From positions 211,502-275,501 of the forward strand of contig JAFEFC010000031.1 of NCBI GenBank assembly GCA_018240785.1: 64,000 nt of DNA. The letters run 5' to 3'. The translations under genes and the position numbers were made by a program. The notes beneath the pieces were generated by a model. It searched no databases. It saw nothing but the letters and a program-made list of their open reading frames with translations, and was not told the origin of the DNA. This document shows, in pieces, positions 52,859 to 61,854 of the stretch; within the stretch, counting starts at the first letter, position 1, and the number at the start of each line of letters is the position of its first letter. Source of the stretch: Pseudomonadota bacterium (GTDB lineage: Bacteria; Pseudomonadota; Gammaproteobacteria; Burkholderiales; Rhodocyclaceae).

Positions 52859-54829
52859 ATGAAACCCCACGCCTTCGTCGCCATGCCCTTCGGCACCAAG
52901 CCCGGCCCCGACGGGCAGCCGATCGACTTCAACCGGGTGTACGACGACTACATCGCGCCGGCGCTGGCGGACGCCGGCTTCGACGTCATCCGCGCCGACC
53001 GCGAACAGCGCGCGGGCGACATCCGCACCGACATGTTCCAGGAACTGCTGATGTCCGACCTGGTGGTCGCCGACCTGACGCTGGACAACCCCAACGTGTG
53101 GTACGAGCTCGGCGTTCGCCACGCGCTGCGCAAGCGCGGCGTGATCCTGGTGCAGGGGCCGCGGCCGACCCAGCCCTTCGACCTGTACACCGATCGCAAG
53201 CTGCACTACGCGCTGAAGGACGGCGCGCCCGACGACGCGACGCTGGAGGACGACCGCAAGGCGCTCGCCGCAATGGCGCGGGCGACGCTGGCCGAATGGG
53301 TGGACGAGCGCGTCAGCCCCGTCTACAGCCTGCTGCCCAACCTGCGCGAGCCCGACTGGAGGACCCTGCTGCTGACGCAGGCCAACGCCTTCAACGCGGC
53401 GTATCGCGAGTGGGCGAGCCGCACCGAGGTCGCGCGCCAGAAGCTGCGCCCCGGCGACATCCTGGTGCTGGCCGACGAGACGCCGACGCGCGCGCTGCGC
53501 ATCGAGGCCAAGATCACTGCCGGCGAGGCGCTGCTCAAGCTGCGCCATTACGACTTCGCTCTCGAGCAGTTCGAGGATGCGCTCGAGCTCGACCCGTCGT
53601 GCAAGCGCGCGCGCGAGAAGAAAGCCGTCTGCCTCGGCCGCCTCGGCCGCTACGAGGAGGCACGCGAATGGGTGCGCCGGCTCACCGAGGACTACCCGGT
53701 CGACCCGGAAGTGTGGGCCCTGCTCGGCCGCGTCGAGAAGGACAACTGGATCGGCCGCTGGCGCCGCGAGGGCGCTTCCAGTGCCGAGCTGCGCGCGGCG
53801 GCGAGCGGCGAGGATGCCGCGCTGGCCGAGGCGATCGAGCCTTATCACAAGGCCTTCATCGCCGACCCCGCGCATCATTACTCGGGCATCAACGCGCTGA
53901 CGCTCGCCCTGCTGCGCCGCCATCTCGGCGGCAAGACCCGCGGCACCGTCATCGACAACCTGATCGGCGGCGTGCTGTGGGCGGCGCTGACCGCGCAGGA
54001 ACGCGACCGCAAGGACTACTGGGCGCGGGCGAGCTATGCCGAGCTATGCCTGCTGGTGAATCCGCTCGACGCGGTGCGCGAGGAATACGGCGCCACCGTC
54101 GCCGCCGCAAACCGCGACTGGTTCGCGCTCGATTCCAGCCGCCAGACACTCGCCCTGCTGCGCGACCTCGAGTTTCGCCCGGCGGAAACGGCCGCCGCGC
54201 TGGACATCGTCGATCGCGAGATCGCGCGCAGCACACCGCCCTTCGAGCCGCGCCAGGTGTTCCTGTTCAGCGGCCACATGATCGACGATCCGCAGCGGCC
54301 GGTGCCGCGCTTCCCTGCCGACAAGGAAGGCATCGCCGCGCACAGGATCGCCGCGGCGCTGGACGCGCTCGGCGCCGGCCCCGGCGACCTCGCCCTGACG
54401 CAGGGCGCCAGCGGCGGCGACACCCTGTTCCTGGAAGCCTGCCAGGCCCGCGGCCTGCGCCTGCACCTGATGCTGCCGCTGGACGAGCCGGAGTTCATCG
54501 ACCGTTCGGTGATGCCCTCCGCCGATGGCCAGAAATGGCGCGACCGCTACTACGCGATCCGCACAGCGCTGAAGGATCCGCCTCGCATCATGCCCGCCGA
54601 GCTCGGGCCGCCGCCGAAGATCGGCCCCGACCGGCGCGCCAGCCCCTTCGAGCGCTGCAACCTGTGGCTGCTCTACACCGCGTTGGCGTGGGGCGTGGAC
54701 AAGGTGCGCTTCATCTGCCTGTGGAACGGCGAAGGCGGCGACGGCCCCGGCGGCACCGCGCACATGCACCGCGAAGTGAAGCGGCGCACCGGGCGGGTGA
54801 CCTGGCTGGATACGCGGACGCTGTGGTAG
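52859..54829 (+). CDS. TIR/nucleoside-deoxyribosyltransferase-like + TPR (TRAFs-binding-like) + SLOG-like fusion protein
   Basis: 656 aa. Residues 1-115 form a TIR/NDT-like alpha-beta domain: HAFVAMPFGTKPG, DAGFDVIRADREQRAGDI, SDLVVADLTLDNPNVWYELG, with the conserved Glu of YELGVRHAL in the catalytic region. Residues about 190-430 are TPR-like helices (HYDFALEQFEDALELDPSCK) as in MAP3K TRAFs-binding-type bacterial proteins. From about residue 463 a second Rossmann domain has VFLFSGHMIDD and LTQGASGGDTLFLEACQARG, a glycine-rich loop and GGD motif as in SLOG/DprA-like nucleotide binders, ending in KVRFICLWNGEGGDG. No signal peptide. Solo gene, 78 bases after the PanE-like gene. Confidence 0.75.
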   Translation: MKPHAFVAMPFGTKPGPDGQPIDFNRVYDDYIAPALADAGFDVIRADREQRAGDIRTDMFQELLMSDLVVADLTLDNPNVWYELGVRHALRKRGVILVQGPRPTQPFDLYTDRKLHYALKDGAPDDATLEDDRKALAAMARATLAEWVDERVSPVYSLLPNLREPDWRTLLLTQANAFNAAYREWASRTEVARQKLRPGDILVLADETPTRALRIEAKITAGEALLKLRHYDFALEQFEDALELDPSCKRAREKKAVCLGRLGRYEEAREWVRRLTEDYPVDPEVWALLGRVEKDNWIGRWRREGASSAELRAAASGEDAALAEAIEPYHKAFIADPAHHYSGINALTLALLRRHLGGKTRGTVIDNLIGGVLWAALTAQERDRKDYWARASYAELCLLVNPLDAVREEYGATVAAANRDWFALDSSRQTLALLRDLEFRPAETAAALDIVDREIARSTPPFEPRQVFLFSGHMIDDPQRPVPRFPADKEGIAAHRIAAALDALGAGPGDLALTQGASGGDTLFLEACQARGLRLHLMLPLDEPEFIDRSVMPSADGQKWRDRYYAIRTALKDPPRIMPAELGPPPKIGPDRRASPFERCNLWLLYTALAWGVDKVRFICLWNGEGGDGPGGTAHMHREVKRRTGRVTWLDTRTLW

Positions 54830-54860
54830 CGACCGGTGCGCGGCACGACGGCACGCGCCG

Positions 54861-55508
54861 TCAGGGCAGAAAGTCGCCATTCGACGCCGGCAGGCGTGCG
54901 GCGCCGAAATAGTCCGCACCGAGCTCGGATCGCGCTGCCGCATCGCAACGCAGGGTCGCAAGCCGCTTGCCGCCTTGCTCGACCGCGACGCCGGCGGTCT
55001 CGCCCTTGCCCTGCAGCCAGAACGAGAACACCACGTAACGGTACGGCGGGCGGGTGAACTCCACCCACGCACCGCCCCCCCCGGCCAGCGTCGCGGTGCT
55101 GGCCGAGAAGACCGGCGATTCCTCGCCCGGGCCGGGGTAGACCATCTCCGACGGCGACCCTGGCCTGCCGATGCGGTATTGCAGCGCGGCGGAGCCCTCG
55201 CCGCTGGCGGGCCGCTCACACAGCGCGATGTGCTTCTGCCCGCTGCGGCACGCGAACACGCTGCGCTCGCCTTCTGCGCACGCGGCTGAGCTTGCCTCGC
55301 TTGCCGCACCTGCCGCACCTGCCGCACTTGCCGCACTTGCCGCCGAATTTCCGCTCGCCGTTGGTGGGGCACTCGCCGGCGTGGTTGGCGCTTCGACGCT
55401 CGCCGCCGCGGGGCGTGCCGGTGCGGGAGTTGGCGCATCCGCCGAGCAGGCCGGCAACGCCAGCAGCACGGCGCAGCAGACGATGCCGAGACGCAGGCGC
55501 GGCCTCAA
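54861..55508 (-). CDS. Ala-rich lipoprotein, unknown function
   Basis: 215 aa. The start is taken as TTG at 55508, overlapping the stop of the endolysin-like gene (TTGA). Signal LRLGIVCCAVLLALPAC (Cys near 21), a low-complexity Ala/Ser/Thr/Pro linker encoded by 9-base repeats, then a compact domain with CAEGERSVFACRSGQKHIALC, PPYRYVVFSFWLQGKGETAG and ATLRCDAAA. Four Cys suggest two disulfides. No family recognised; translational coupling to the endolysin-like gene suggests a related cell-wall function, perhaps an inhibitor or immunity-like partner. Confidence 0.6.
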   Translation of the reverse strand: MRPRLRLGIVCCAVLLALPACSADAPTPAPARPAAASVEAPTTPASAPPTASGNSAASAASAAGAAGAASEASSAACAEGERSVFACRSGQKHIALCERPASGEGSAALQYRIGRPGSPSEMVYPGPGEESPVFSASTATLAGGGGAWVEFTRPPYRYVVFSFWLQGKGETAGVAVEQGGKRLATLRCDAAARSELGADYFGAARLPASNGDFLP

Positions 55509-56311
55509 ATCAGCTTTTCCCCGCGCAGGTAGGCCGTCTGGAAATTGCCCAGGCCGTGCGTGCCGCCATTGACCTGTCGTCGCGCGCGGGCGAAGTCGCG
55601 TTCGATCAGGGCGGCCTTGATGTTCAGCTCCTTGTCCTTCAGGAAGCAGGCGAGGATCAGCCCGGCAGTGGCCACCTCGTTGGCCTTGTCCGGCTGGTTC
55701 TCCAGGTCGACGCCGATCTTCTCGCCATAGGCCCGATAGTTGCTGCGCCCGGTCAACTGGATGAAGCCGCGCCCCTTGTAGCGGGCACCATCCGGCGCGC
55801 CCCGGTTGCCGAGGTCGCGGCGATTGTCGTAGAGGTCGAAGGGCTGGCCGCCGGGCGAAGTGTTGAAGCGCGACAGGAACTCGTCGAGCGGCCTGAAGCC
55901 CGCCGATTCCGCGGCGATGGTGGCGAGCGCCATCAGCACCATGGTCTTGTCGGTGAGGCCGAAGCGACGCAGGCCGTCGAGCACTGGCCCGAGATTGGCC
56001 TTGATGTTGTCGATGGGTGCATCCGGCAGCATGCGGGCCACGATCAGCGGCGTGACCTTGTCCGCCACCGACGGCAGGGCCGCATCCTGGGCAAGACCCA
56101 GCCGCGCCAGAGTGCGCGGCCCGGCCTGGCCATCGACCAGCAGATCGCCCTCGCTGCGCTGGAAGGCGCGCACTGCCGCATCGGTGCCGGCGCCGAAGAC
56201 GCCGTCCATGCTGCCGGGCGAAAAACCCTTGTCTGCCAGGGCCTGTTGCAGCGCCTTGACGTCGTCGCCCTGCATCAGCTCGCCGTCCAGAATCAGTTCG
56301 AGTGTGCGCAT
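55505..56311 (-). CDS. Peptidoglycan-binding domain + GH19-type muramidase/chitinase-like protein
   Basis: 268 aa from MRTLELILDGELMQGDDVK with GGAGACC upstream. Residues 1-70 are a PG_binding_1-like domain (ALADKGFSPGSMDGVFGAGT). Residues about 100-268 resemble GH19 chitinase-type endolysins: ATIAAESAGFRPLDEFLSRF, ARYKGRGFIQLTGRSNYRAY and a final GLGNFQTAYLRGEKLI. The catalytic Glu of AESAG is present. There is no signal peptide, as in phage endolysins, so it may be of phage origin or act as a bacteriocin-type effector. Coupled to the downstream lipoprotein gene. Confidence 0.78.
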   Translation of the reverse strand: MRTLELILDGELMQGDDVKALQQALADKGFSPGSMDGVFGAGTDAAVRAFQRSEGDLLVDGQAGPRTLARLGLAQDAALPSVADKVTPLIVARMLPDAPIDNIKANLGPVLDGLRRFGLTDKTMVLMALATIAAESAGFRPLDEFLSRFNTSPGGQPFDLYDNRRDLGNRGAPDGARYKGRGFIQLTGRSNYRAYGEKIGVDLENQPDKANEVATAGLILACFLKDKELNIKAALIERDFARARRQVNGGTHGLGNFQTAYLRGEKLI

Positions 56312-56616
56312 GAATTTGGTCTCCGGGTGGGGGAATGGGCGGCGCGACGGCCGACGTGGCATGCCCACCGCCAGTGTGCCGGAAAGGAGAGCGACGGTGC
56401 CGGGTCGGCACCCATTCCGGTGACACCTCGCAGACACGGGCCGAGGCACACTCGCCGTCACATGCCCGGTGACGTCGCGCCCCGCTGACTGCGGTCTAGC
56501 ACAGGCCGCACCTATTGCAAGGCGAGGCGTCGGGCCGCAGCCCTCGCTGTCGATGCGCCACGTGACACCGCGACCGGCTACCATCGAGTTTCCACCATGC
56601 TGGAGCAAGATCGGCC
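56312..56616. other. Divergent intergenic region with a hairpin
   Basis: 305 bases between the endolysin-like and creA genes. It has GGTGCC / GGCACC (56396-56401, 56407-56412) around a 5-base loop. No gene or clear promoter box seen. Confidence 0.4.
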
Positions 56617-57099
56617 ATGAAGCCATCCACCCGGGGCGCGCTTGCCCTGCTGCTGCTCGCCTCCCTGCCCGCCGCCGCCGACGAAGTCGGCTGTGTCACC
56701 ACCACCTGGAAGCTCATCGGCGCCAATCACAAGGTCTGCGTCGATGCCTTCTCCGACCCGAAAGTGCCCGGCGTGACCTGCCACGTGAGCCAGGCTCGCA
56801 CCGGCGGCGTGAAGGGCTCGTTCGGCCTGGCGCAGGACCCATCGCAGTTCTCGCTCGCCTGCCGCCAGACGGGGCCGATCACGCTGCCGGCGAAGCTGCC
56901 CAAGGACGAGGTGGTGTTCTCGGAGGACACCTCGCTGCTGTTCAAGGAGACGCGCATCGTGCGCATGTGGGACGAGGCCCACCGCACGCTGGTATATCTG
57001 GCGATCAGCCGCAAGATCATCGAAGGCGCGCCCGCCAACGCGATCTCGACGGTGCCGGTGATGCCCTGGGGCGGGACGAGGTCGGCCGACGGCTCCTGA
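56617..57099 (+). CDS. creA: CreA-family periplasmic protein
   Basis: 160 aa with a cleavable signal (LALLLLASLPAAADE) and the CreA pattern DEVGCVTTTWKLIGANHKVC, CVDAFSDPKVPGVTCHVSQA, GGVKGSFGLAQDPSQFSLAC and VYLAISRKIIEGAPANAIST. Periplasmic, function not established in E. coli. Four Cys are present. GGAG lies about 11 bases before the ATG. Confidence 0.92.
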   Translation: MKPSTRGALALLLLASLPAAADEVGCVTTTWKLIGANHKVCVDAFSDPKVPGVTCHVSQARTGGVKGSFGLAQDPSQFSLACRQTGPITLPAKLPKDEVVFSEDTSLLFKETRIVRMWDEAHRTLVYLAISRKIIEGAPANAISTVPVMPWGGTRSADGS

Positions 57100-57219
57100 A
57101 CGCGCCCGGCGATGATCTTGGCCGGGTCGCGTCGATTGGTGCATACTGCAACTATCAACCGGCGGCGCGCCTGCGCTGGCCGCCATCCCTGCACAGCACG
57201 GACCGGCCTCGATACCCAG

Positions 57220-57675
57220 ATGAAAAAGAACGAAACGCCCTACCTGACCTACAAGCTCGATCTGATCAAGACGATCGTCATGAAGGCGGGCAACACCGCG
57301 TACAAGAAAGCATTGAACCTGGGAGTGCGCGAGCTGCGCGTGCTGCGGCTGGTGCATGACTTTCCCGGCATCACCGCCACCGATCTCGGCAACCGGCTGG
57401 TGCTGGACAAGACGCTGCTGTCGAAGAACATCTCCTTCCTCGAGAGTCGCGGCCTGATCTCGCGTTGCACCAATGCGCAGGACAACCGCCAGCAATGCCT
57501 GACGCTCACCGAGGAAGGCATGCGTGCCTGGTACGAGGGCGAGCGCATCGGCCGCGGGCTGGAGGCGGAGCTGTTCGCCGACTTCAGCGAGGCGGAATGG
57601 ACCCGGCTGCACGAGATGCTGGACCGCCTGCTGCTGTCCATCGACCACTGGAAGGCGCGCAGCAAGACGAAGTGA
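57220..57675 (+). CDS. MarR-family transcriptional regulator
   Basis: 151 aa from MKKNETPYLTYKLDLIKTIV. Winged helix GITATDLGNRLVLDKTLLSK plus the wing LESRGLISRCTNAQDNRQQC and LTLTEEGMRAWYEGERIGRG. Convergent with the pot operon and downstream of creA. MarR proteins often respond to phenolic compounds and could control the distant aromatic operon, but no local target is obvious. Confidence 0.9.
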   Translation: MKKNETPYLTYKLDLIKTIVMKAGNTAYKKALNLGVRELRVLRLVHDFPGITATDLGNRLVLDKTLLSKNISFLESRGLISRCTNAQDNRQQCLTLTEEGMRAWYEGERIGRGLEAELFADFSEAEWTRLHEMLDRLLLSIDHWKARSKTK

Positions 57676-57696
57676 GACACGCTCGCCAGGGTCGGT

Positions 57697-58542
57697 TCAG
57701 CCGCGCAAGGCCGCGTGCATCGCGGCGCGGCGGCGCCGTTGCGCGCGCTGCATGACGCGGTTGGCGACCAGCACCGCGATCGACACCACCACCACGATCA
57801 CCGTCGCCAGCGCATTGATCTCCGGCTTGAGGCCGTGGTGCAGGCGCGCGAACACCAGCACCGGCAGCGTCGTGCTGCCGGGGTCGGACAGCATCGCGGC
57901 AAGCACGAAGTCGTCCATCGACAAGGTGAAGGCCAGCAGCCAGCCCGCCACCAGCGCCGGCGCGATCACCGGCACGGTGATGACGAAGAAGACTTTCCAC
58001 GGCGGGCAGCCGAGATCCAGCGCCGCCTCTTCCAGCGCGCGGTCCATCTCGCGCAGCCGCGACTGCACCAGCACGCTGACGTAGGCCGCGCACAGCGTGG
58101 TGTGTGCCGCCCAGATCGCCGCCACGCCGCGCCCGCCGAGCACCGGCTGCAGCATCGGGTGGGTGAACAGCAGCACCAGCGACAGGCCGACCACCACCTC
58201 GGGCATCACCATCGGCGCGGTCGCCATCGCGGCGAATACGCCGCTGCCCGCGCCCGGCCGGAAGCGCGCCAGCACCACCGCCGCGGCCGTGCCGACGACC
58301 ACCGCAGCGGTCGCCGCCAACGCGCCCACCTGCAATGACAGACGCACCGCCGCGCCGAGCTCGTCGTCGTGCCGCAGGGCCGCGTACCAGCGCAGCGACA
58401 GGCCATCGAGCTGGGTGGTGATCTCGCCGGCGGTGAAGGAGAACACCACCAGGCACAGGATGGGTACGTAAAGAAAAGCGTACACGAGCAGCAGCCAGGC
58501 GCGGGCACCCCAGCGTCGCTCGAGCGTTGCGGCGCGCGTCAT
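57697..58542 (-). CDS. potI: Putrescine ABC transporter permease (PotI-like)
   Basis: 281 aa, six membrane helices and the binding-protein-dependent permease EAA loop EEAALDLGCPPWKVFFVITVP, given as EEAALDLGCPPWKVFFV. The start is ATG 58542 overlapping the stop of the previous permease (ATGA); the open frame runs further upstream only as overlap. Last gene of potFGHI. Confidence 0.93.
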   Translation of the reverse strand: MTRAATLERRWGARAWLLLVYAFLYVPILCLVVFSFTAGEITTQLDGLSLRWYAALRHDDELGAAVRLSLQVGALAATAAVVVGTAAAVVLARFRPGAGSGVFAAMATAPMVMPEVVVGLSLVLLFTHPMLQPVLGGRGVAAIWAAHTTLCAAYVSVLVQSRLREMDRALEEAALDLGCPPWKVFFVITVPVIAPALVAGWLLAFTLSMDDFVLAAMLSDPGSTTLPVLVFARLHHGLKPEINALATVIVVVVSIAVLVANRVMQRAQRRRRAAMHAALRG

Positions 58543-59537
58543 GGCCCGGCCTCGCCAGCGCCATCGCCGCGGCCGCCGTGGCGGTGGAAGACCATGATCG
58601 GCACGATCAGCAGCAGCACCATCACCACCGCCACCGCCGCCGCCATCGGCCAGTCCTGGTTGGGGCCGAAGTCGTCCCAGATGCGCCGGCCTATCATCAG
58701 CACGCCGCCACCGCCGAGCAGGTCCGGGATCACGAACTCGCCCACCGCCGGGATGAACACCATCATCGAGCCGGCGACGATGCCGCGCCAGGACAGCGGC
58801 AGCGTGATCGACACGAAGGCCGTCCACGGCCGCGCCCCGAGGTCGCGCGCCGCCTCCAGCAGGCGCATGTCCAGCTTCACCAGGTTGGCGTATAGCGGCA
58901 GCACCATGAAGGGCAGGTAGCTGTAGACCATGCCGATCAGCACCGCGCCGCTGTTGTAGAGCAGTTGCAGCGGCGCGTCGATCAAGCCGAGCGCGAGCAG
59001 CGCCTGGTTGATGAGACCGGATTCGCTGCTGTCGAGCAGCCCCATCCACGCATACACGCGCAGCAGGAAGGAAGTCCAGAACGGCAGCATGACCAGCATC
59101 AGCAGGGTGTTGCGCGTGCCCTCGGCGGAGCGGGCGATGTGCCAGGCGAAGGGGTAGCCGACCAGCAGGCAGCACAGCGTGGTCAGCGCCGCGAGCAGCA
59201 GCGAGTTGCCGAAGGCGCGCAGGTACTGCAGCTCGGCGCCCGGTCTCGCCAGGTCCGCCACTTCGTCGCCGAGGCGGCGGTAGCTGCCGAGATCGGGGTT
59301 GAAAGCGGGAGGGAAAACCGGCCGTCCTTCCGCCTGAGGCTGCGAGAAGGGCGACACGTAGGGCGGCACCGCCAGATCCGGCGTCGACAGGCTGACGTTG
59401 ACGATCAGCACGAAGGGCAGCAGGAAGAACAGCAGCAGCCAGGCCCAGGGCAGGGAGGCGACCCAGAAGCGCCCACGCAACAGGAAGAAGGGGCGCCGCG
59501 GCGGAGCAGGAACCGGCGCTGCAGGCCCGGAGCTCAT
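58539..59537 (-). CDS. potH: Putrescine ABC transporter permease (PotH-like)
   Basis: 332 aa with a longer N-terminal part (LPWAWLLLFFLLPFVLIVNV) and the EAA loop EAARDLGARPWTAFVSITLP. Six membrane helices. Start MSSGPAAPVPAP overlaps the ATPase stop (ATGA). Forms a heterodimeric channel with PotI. Confidence 0.93.
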   Translation of the reverse strand: MSSGPAAPVPAPPRRPFFLLRGRFWVASLPWAWLLLFFLLPFVLIVNVSLSTPDLAVPPYVSPFSQPQAEGRPVFPPAFNPDLGSYRRLGDEVADLARPGAELQYLRAFGNSLLLAALTTLCCLLVGYPFAWHIARSAEGTRNTLLMLVMLPFWTSFLLRVYAWMGLLDSSESGLINQALLALGLIDAPLQLLYNSGAVLIGMVYSYLPFMVLPLYANLVKLDMRLLEAARDLGARPWTAFVSITLPLSWRGIVAGSMMVFIPAVGEFVIPDLLGGGGVLMIGRRIWDDFGPNQDWPMAAAVAVVMVLLLIVPIMVFHRHGGRGDGAGEAGP

Positions 59538-60670
59538 CGCGTCAGCACCACGCCGTCGGGCGCCAGCCACCACGCCCACACCCGCTCGCCGCGCGCCGGC
59601 GCGCTCGCCTCGCCCCAGTGCGCGCTGGGCACGCTGGCGATCATGCGGCGCCCGCCTCCGCCCAGGCGCAGGTGGTAGACGGAATGGCTGCCGAGATAGG
59701 CGATCTCGTCCACTTCGCCCTGCGCCGCGTTGATCGACACATTGCCGTTGACCGCTGCGGGCGGCTGGCGGCCCAACACGACGCGCTCCGGCCGCACCGA
59801 CAGCCAGACTTCGGTACCCGGCGCCGGCATGGCTTCGGCGGCGATCGCCAGCGGCGCCGGGAAATCACTGCCGTTGAGCCGCCCATCCTCAAGGCGGCCG
59901 TGGAACAGGTTGGTCTCGCCGATGAACTCGGCGGTGAAGCGGCAACTGGGGTGCTCGTAGATCTCGTCGGGCGTGCCGACCTGCAGCAGCACGCCCTCGG
60001 ACATGACGCCGATGCGACTGGCCATGGTCATCGCCTCTTCCTGGTCGTGGGTGACGAGGATGCAGGTGACACCGACGCGGCGGATCAGGCTGACCAGTTC
60101 GAGCTGGGTATGCTGGCGGATCTTCTTGTCGAGCGCGGCGAGCGGCTCGTCGAGCAGCAGCAGCTTGGGCTCCTTCGCCAGGCTGCGCGCAAGCGCCACG
60201 CGCTGCTGCTGGCCGCCGGAGAGCTCGTGCGGCTTGCGCGCGGCGTAGCGCTGCAGTTGCACCAGCTCCAGCATTTCGGCGACGCGCGCGTCGATCTGCT
60301 CGCGCGTCAACCGCGGCCGTTCCTGGCGCAGGCCGAAGGCGACGTTGCCGGCGACGCTCATGTGCGGGAACAGCGCGTAGGACTGGAACATCATGTTGGT
60401 CGGCCGGCGGAAGGCGGGCACCTCGGCGAGGTCTTCGCCGTCGAGCACGATGCGCCCTGCCGTGGGCCGCTCGAGGCCGGCGATCATGCGCAGCAGGGTG
60501 GATTTGCCGCAGCCCGAGCTGCCTAGCAGGGCGAAGATCTCGCGCCGGCGCACGCCGAGGGTGACGTTATCCACCGCGAGCGCGTCGTCGAAGCGCTTGC
60601 TGATGCCTTCGATGCGCAGGTAGTCGGGTTCGGCCGGGAAATGAGGGGCGGAATCGGCGCGCGCGCTCAT
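59534..60670 (-). CDS. potG: Putrescine ABC transporter ATPase (PotG-like)
   Basis: 378 aa. Walker A GSSGCGKST, signature LSGGQQQRVALARS, Walker B LLLLDEPLAALD, then a TOBE_2-like C-terminal domain (LSVRPERVVLGRQPPAAVNG). Energises uptake via PotH/PotI. It starts 13 bases after potF. Confidence 0.95.
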   Translation of the reverse strand: MSARADSAPHFPAEPDYLRIEGISKRFDDALAVDNVTLGVRRREIFALLGSSGCGKSTLLRMIAGLERPTAGRIVLDGEDLAEVPAFRRPTNMMFQSYALFPHMSVAGNVAFGLRQERPRLTREQIDARVAEMLELVQLQRYAARKPHELSGGQQQRVALARSLAKEPKLLLLDEPLAALDKKIRQHTQLELVSLIRRVGVTCILVTHDQEEAMTMASRIGVMSEGVLLQVGTPDEIYEHPSCRFTAEFIGETNLFHGRLEDGRLNGSDFPAPLAIAAEAMPAPGTEVWLSVRPERVVLGRQPPAAVNGNVSINAAQGEVDEIAYLGSHSVYHLRLGGGGRRMIASVPSAHWGEASAPARGERVWAWWLAPDGVVLTR

Positions 60671-60683
60671 GGCTGCTTCGCGC

Positions 60684-61784
60684 TTACCGCGCGCTCTTGA
60701 AGCGCCCCAGCGCCTGCGTCATGTCGCGCTGCACGTCCTTGGCGAGCACCGGCTTGGGGTGCAGGTTGCGCTTGAGGTCGTCAGGGACGTTGATCATCGG
60801 GTCGTCGGTGAGCGCCTTCGACATCAGCGGTAGCGCGGCGCGGTTGGCGCTGAGGTAGAAGGTTTCGTTGGAGATCTGCGCGATGGTCGCCGGGTCCAGC
60901 ATGGCGTTGATCCAGGTGTGGGCGTTGCCGGCGTGCGGAGCATCGCGCGGGATGGCCATGACGTCCACCGACATCATGGCGCCAGCCTTCGGGATCAGGT
61001 AGCGGATGTGCGCGCCGGTGCCGGACTCGGCAGCGCGGCGGGCGGCGATCATGGCGTCGCCCGAGAACATCATGGCGGCGCACAGGCTGCCCTTGGCCAT
61101 CTGGTCGATGGGGGCGGTGATGAAGGTGCGGATGTGGCTGCGCACCGGCTGGATGCGGTCGATGGCGGCGCGGATGTCGGCGGGGTCCATCCTGGTGGTG
61201 TCCTTGCCGGCGTAGATCATGGCGGCGGGGATGACGTCGCTGGCTTCGTCCATCAGGGCGATGCCGCAGGCTTCGAGGCGGGCGGCGGTGGCGGGGTCGA
61301 AGAGGAGGTCCCAGGCGTTGTCGGGGAGCTTGCCGCCGAGGGCTTTCTCGACCTTGTCGATGTTGATGGCGACACCGGTGGTGTACCACATGTAGGGGAC
61401 GAGGTAGCGGTTGCCGGGGTCGGCAGTTTCGATGGCCTTGAGGATGAGGGGGTCGAGGTTCCTGAGGTTCGGCAGGCGGGTCTTGTCGAGGGGCTGGAAG
61501 ATGCCGGCCTGGATCTGTTTGCCGGCGTATTCGACGCTGGGGTAGACGACGTCGTAGCCGCTCTGGCCGGTGAGCAGCTTGCCTTGCAGGGTGGCGTTGC
61601 TGTCGTAGAGGTCGTATTTGACGGCGATGCCGGTGGCTTTCTGGAACGCGGGGATGGTGTCGCGGGCGATGTAGTCGTTCCAGTTGTAGACGTTGAGCTG
61701 GGGGGCTTCGGCCCGAATCGCTGGACTCGACAGCGAAAGGATCGTCACCGTCAGCACCCGGATCATCGCTCGCACTTTCTTCAT
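60684..61784 (-). CDS. potF: Periplasmic putrescine-binding protein (PotF-like)
   Basis: 366 aa, GGAG upstream. Signal peptide (about residues 1-25), then the PotD/PotF hallmark LNVYNWNDYIARDTIPAFQK, GYDVVYPSVEYAGKQ and YMWYTTGVAINIDKVEKALG. Binds putrescine in the periplasm (family inference) and delivers it to PotGHI. First gene of the operon. Confidence 0.93.
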   Translation of the reverse strand: MKKVRAMIRVLTVTILSLSSPAIRAEAPQLNVYNWNDYIARDTIPAFQKATGIAVKYDLYDSNATLQGKLLTGQSGYDVVYPSVEYAGKQIQAGIFQPLDKTRLPNLRNLDPLILKAIETADPGNRYLVPYMWYTTGVAINIDKVEKALGGKLPDNAWDLLFDPATAARLEACGIALMDEASDVIPAAMIYAGKDTTRMDPADIRAAIDRIQPVRSHIRTFITAPIDQMAKGSLCAAMMFSGDAMIAARRAAESGTGAHIRYLIPKAGAMMSVDVMAIPRDAPHAGNAHTWINAMLDPATIAQISNETFYLSANRAALPLMSKALTDDPMINVPDDLKRNLHPKPVLAKDVQRDMTQALGRFKSAR

Positions 61785-61854
61785 GGCGCATCTCCTTCGC
61801 GCGCGCTTACTGAAGCGCAGGCTCTAAGCGGTCTCAGCCCGAAGGCCCTTGCGC

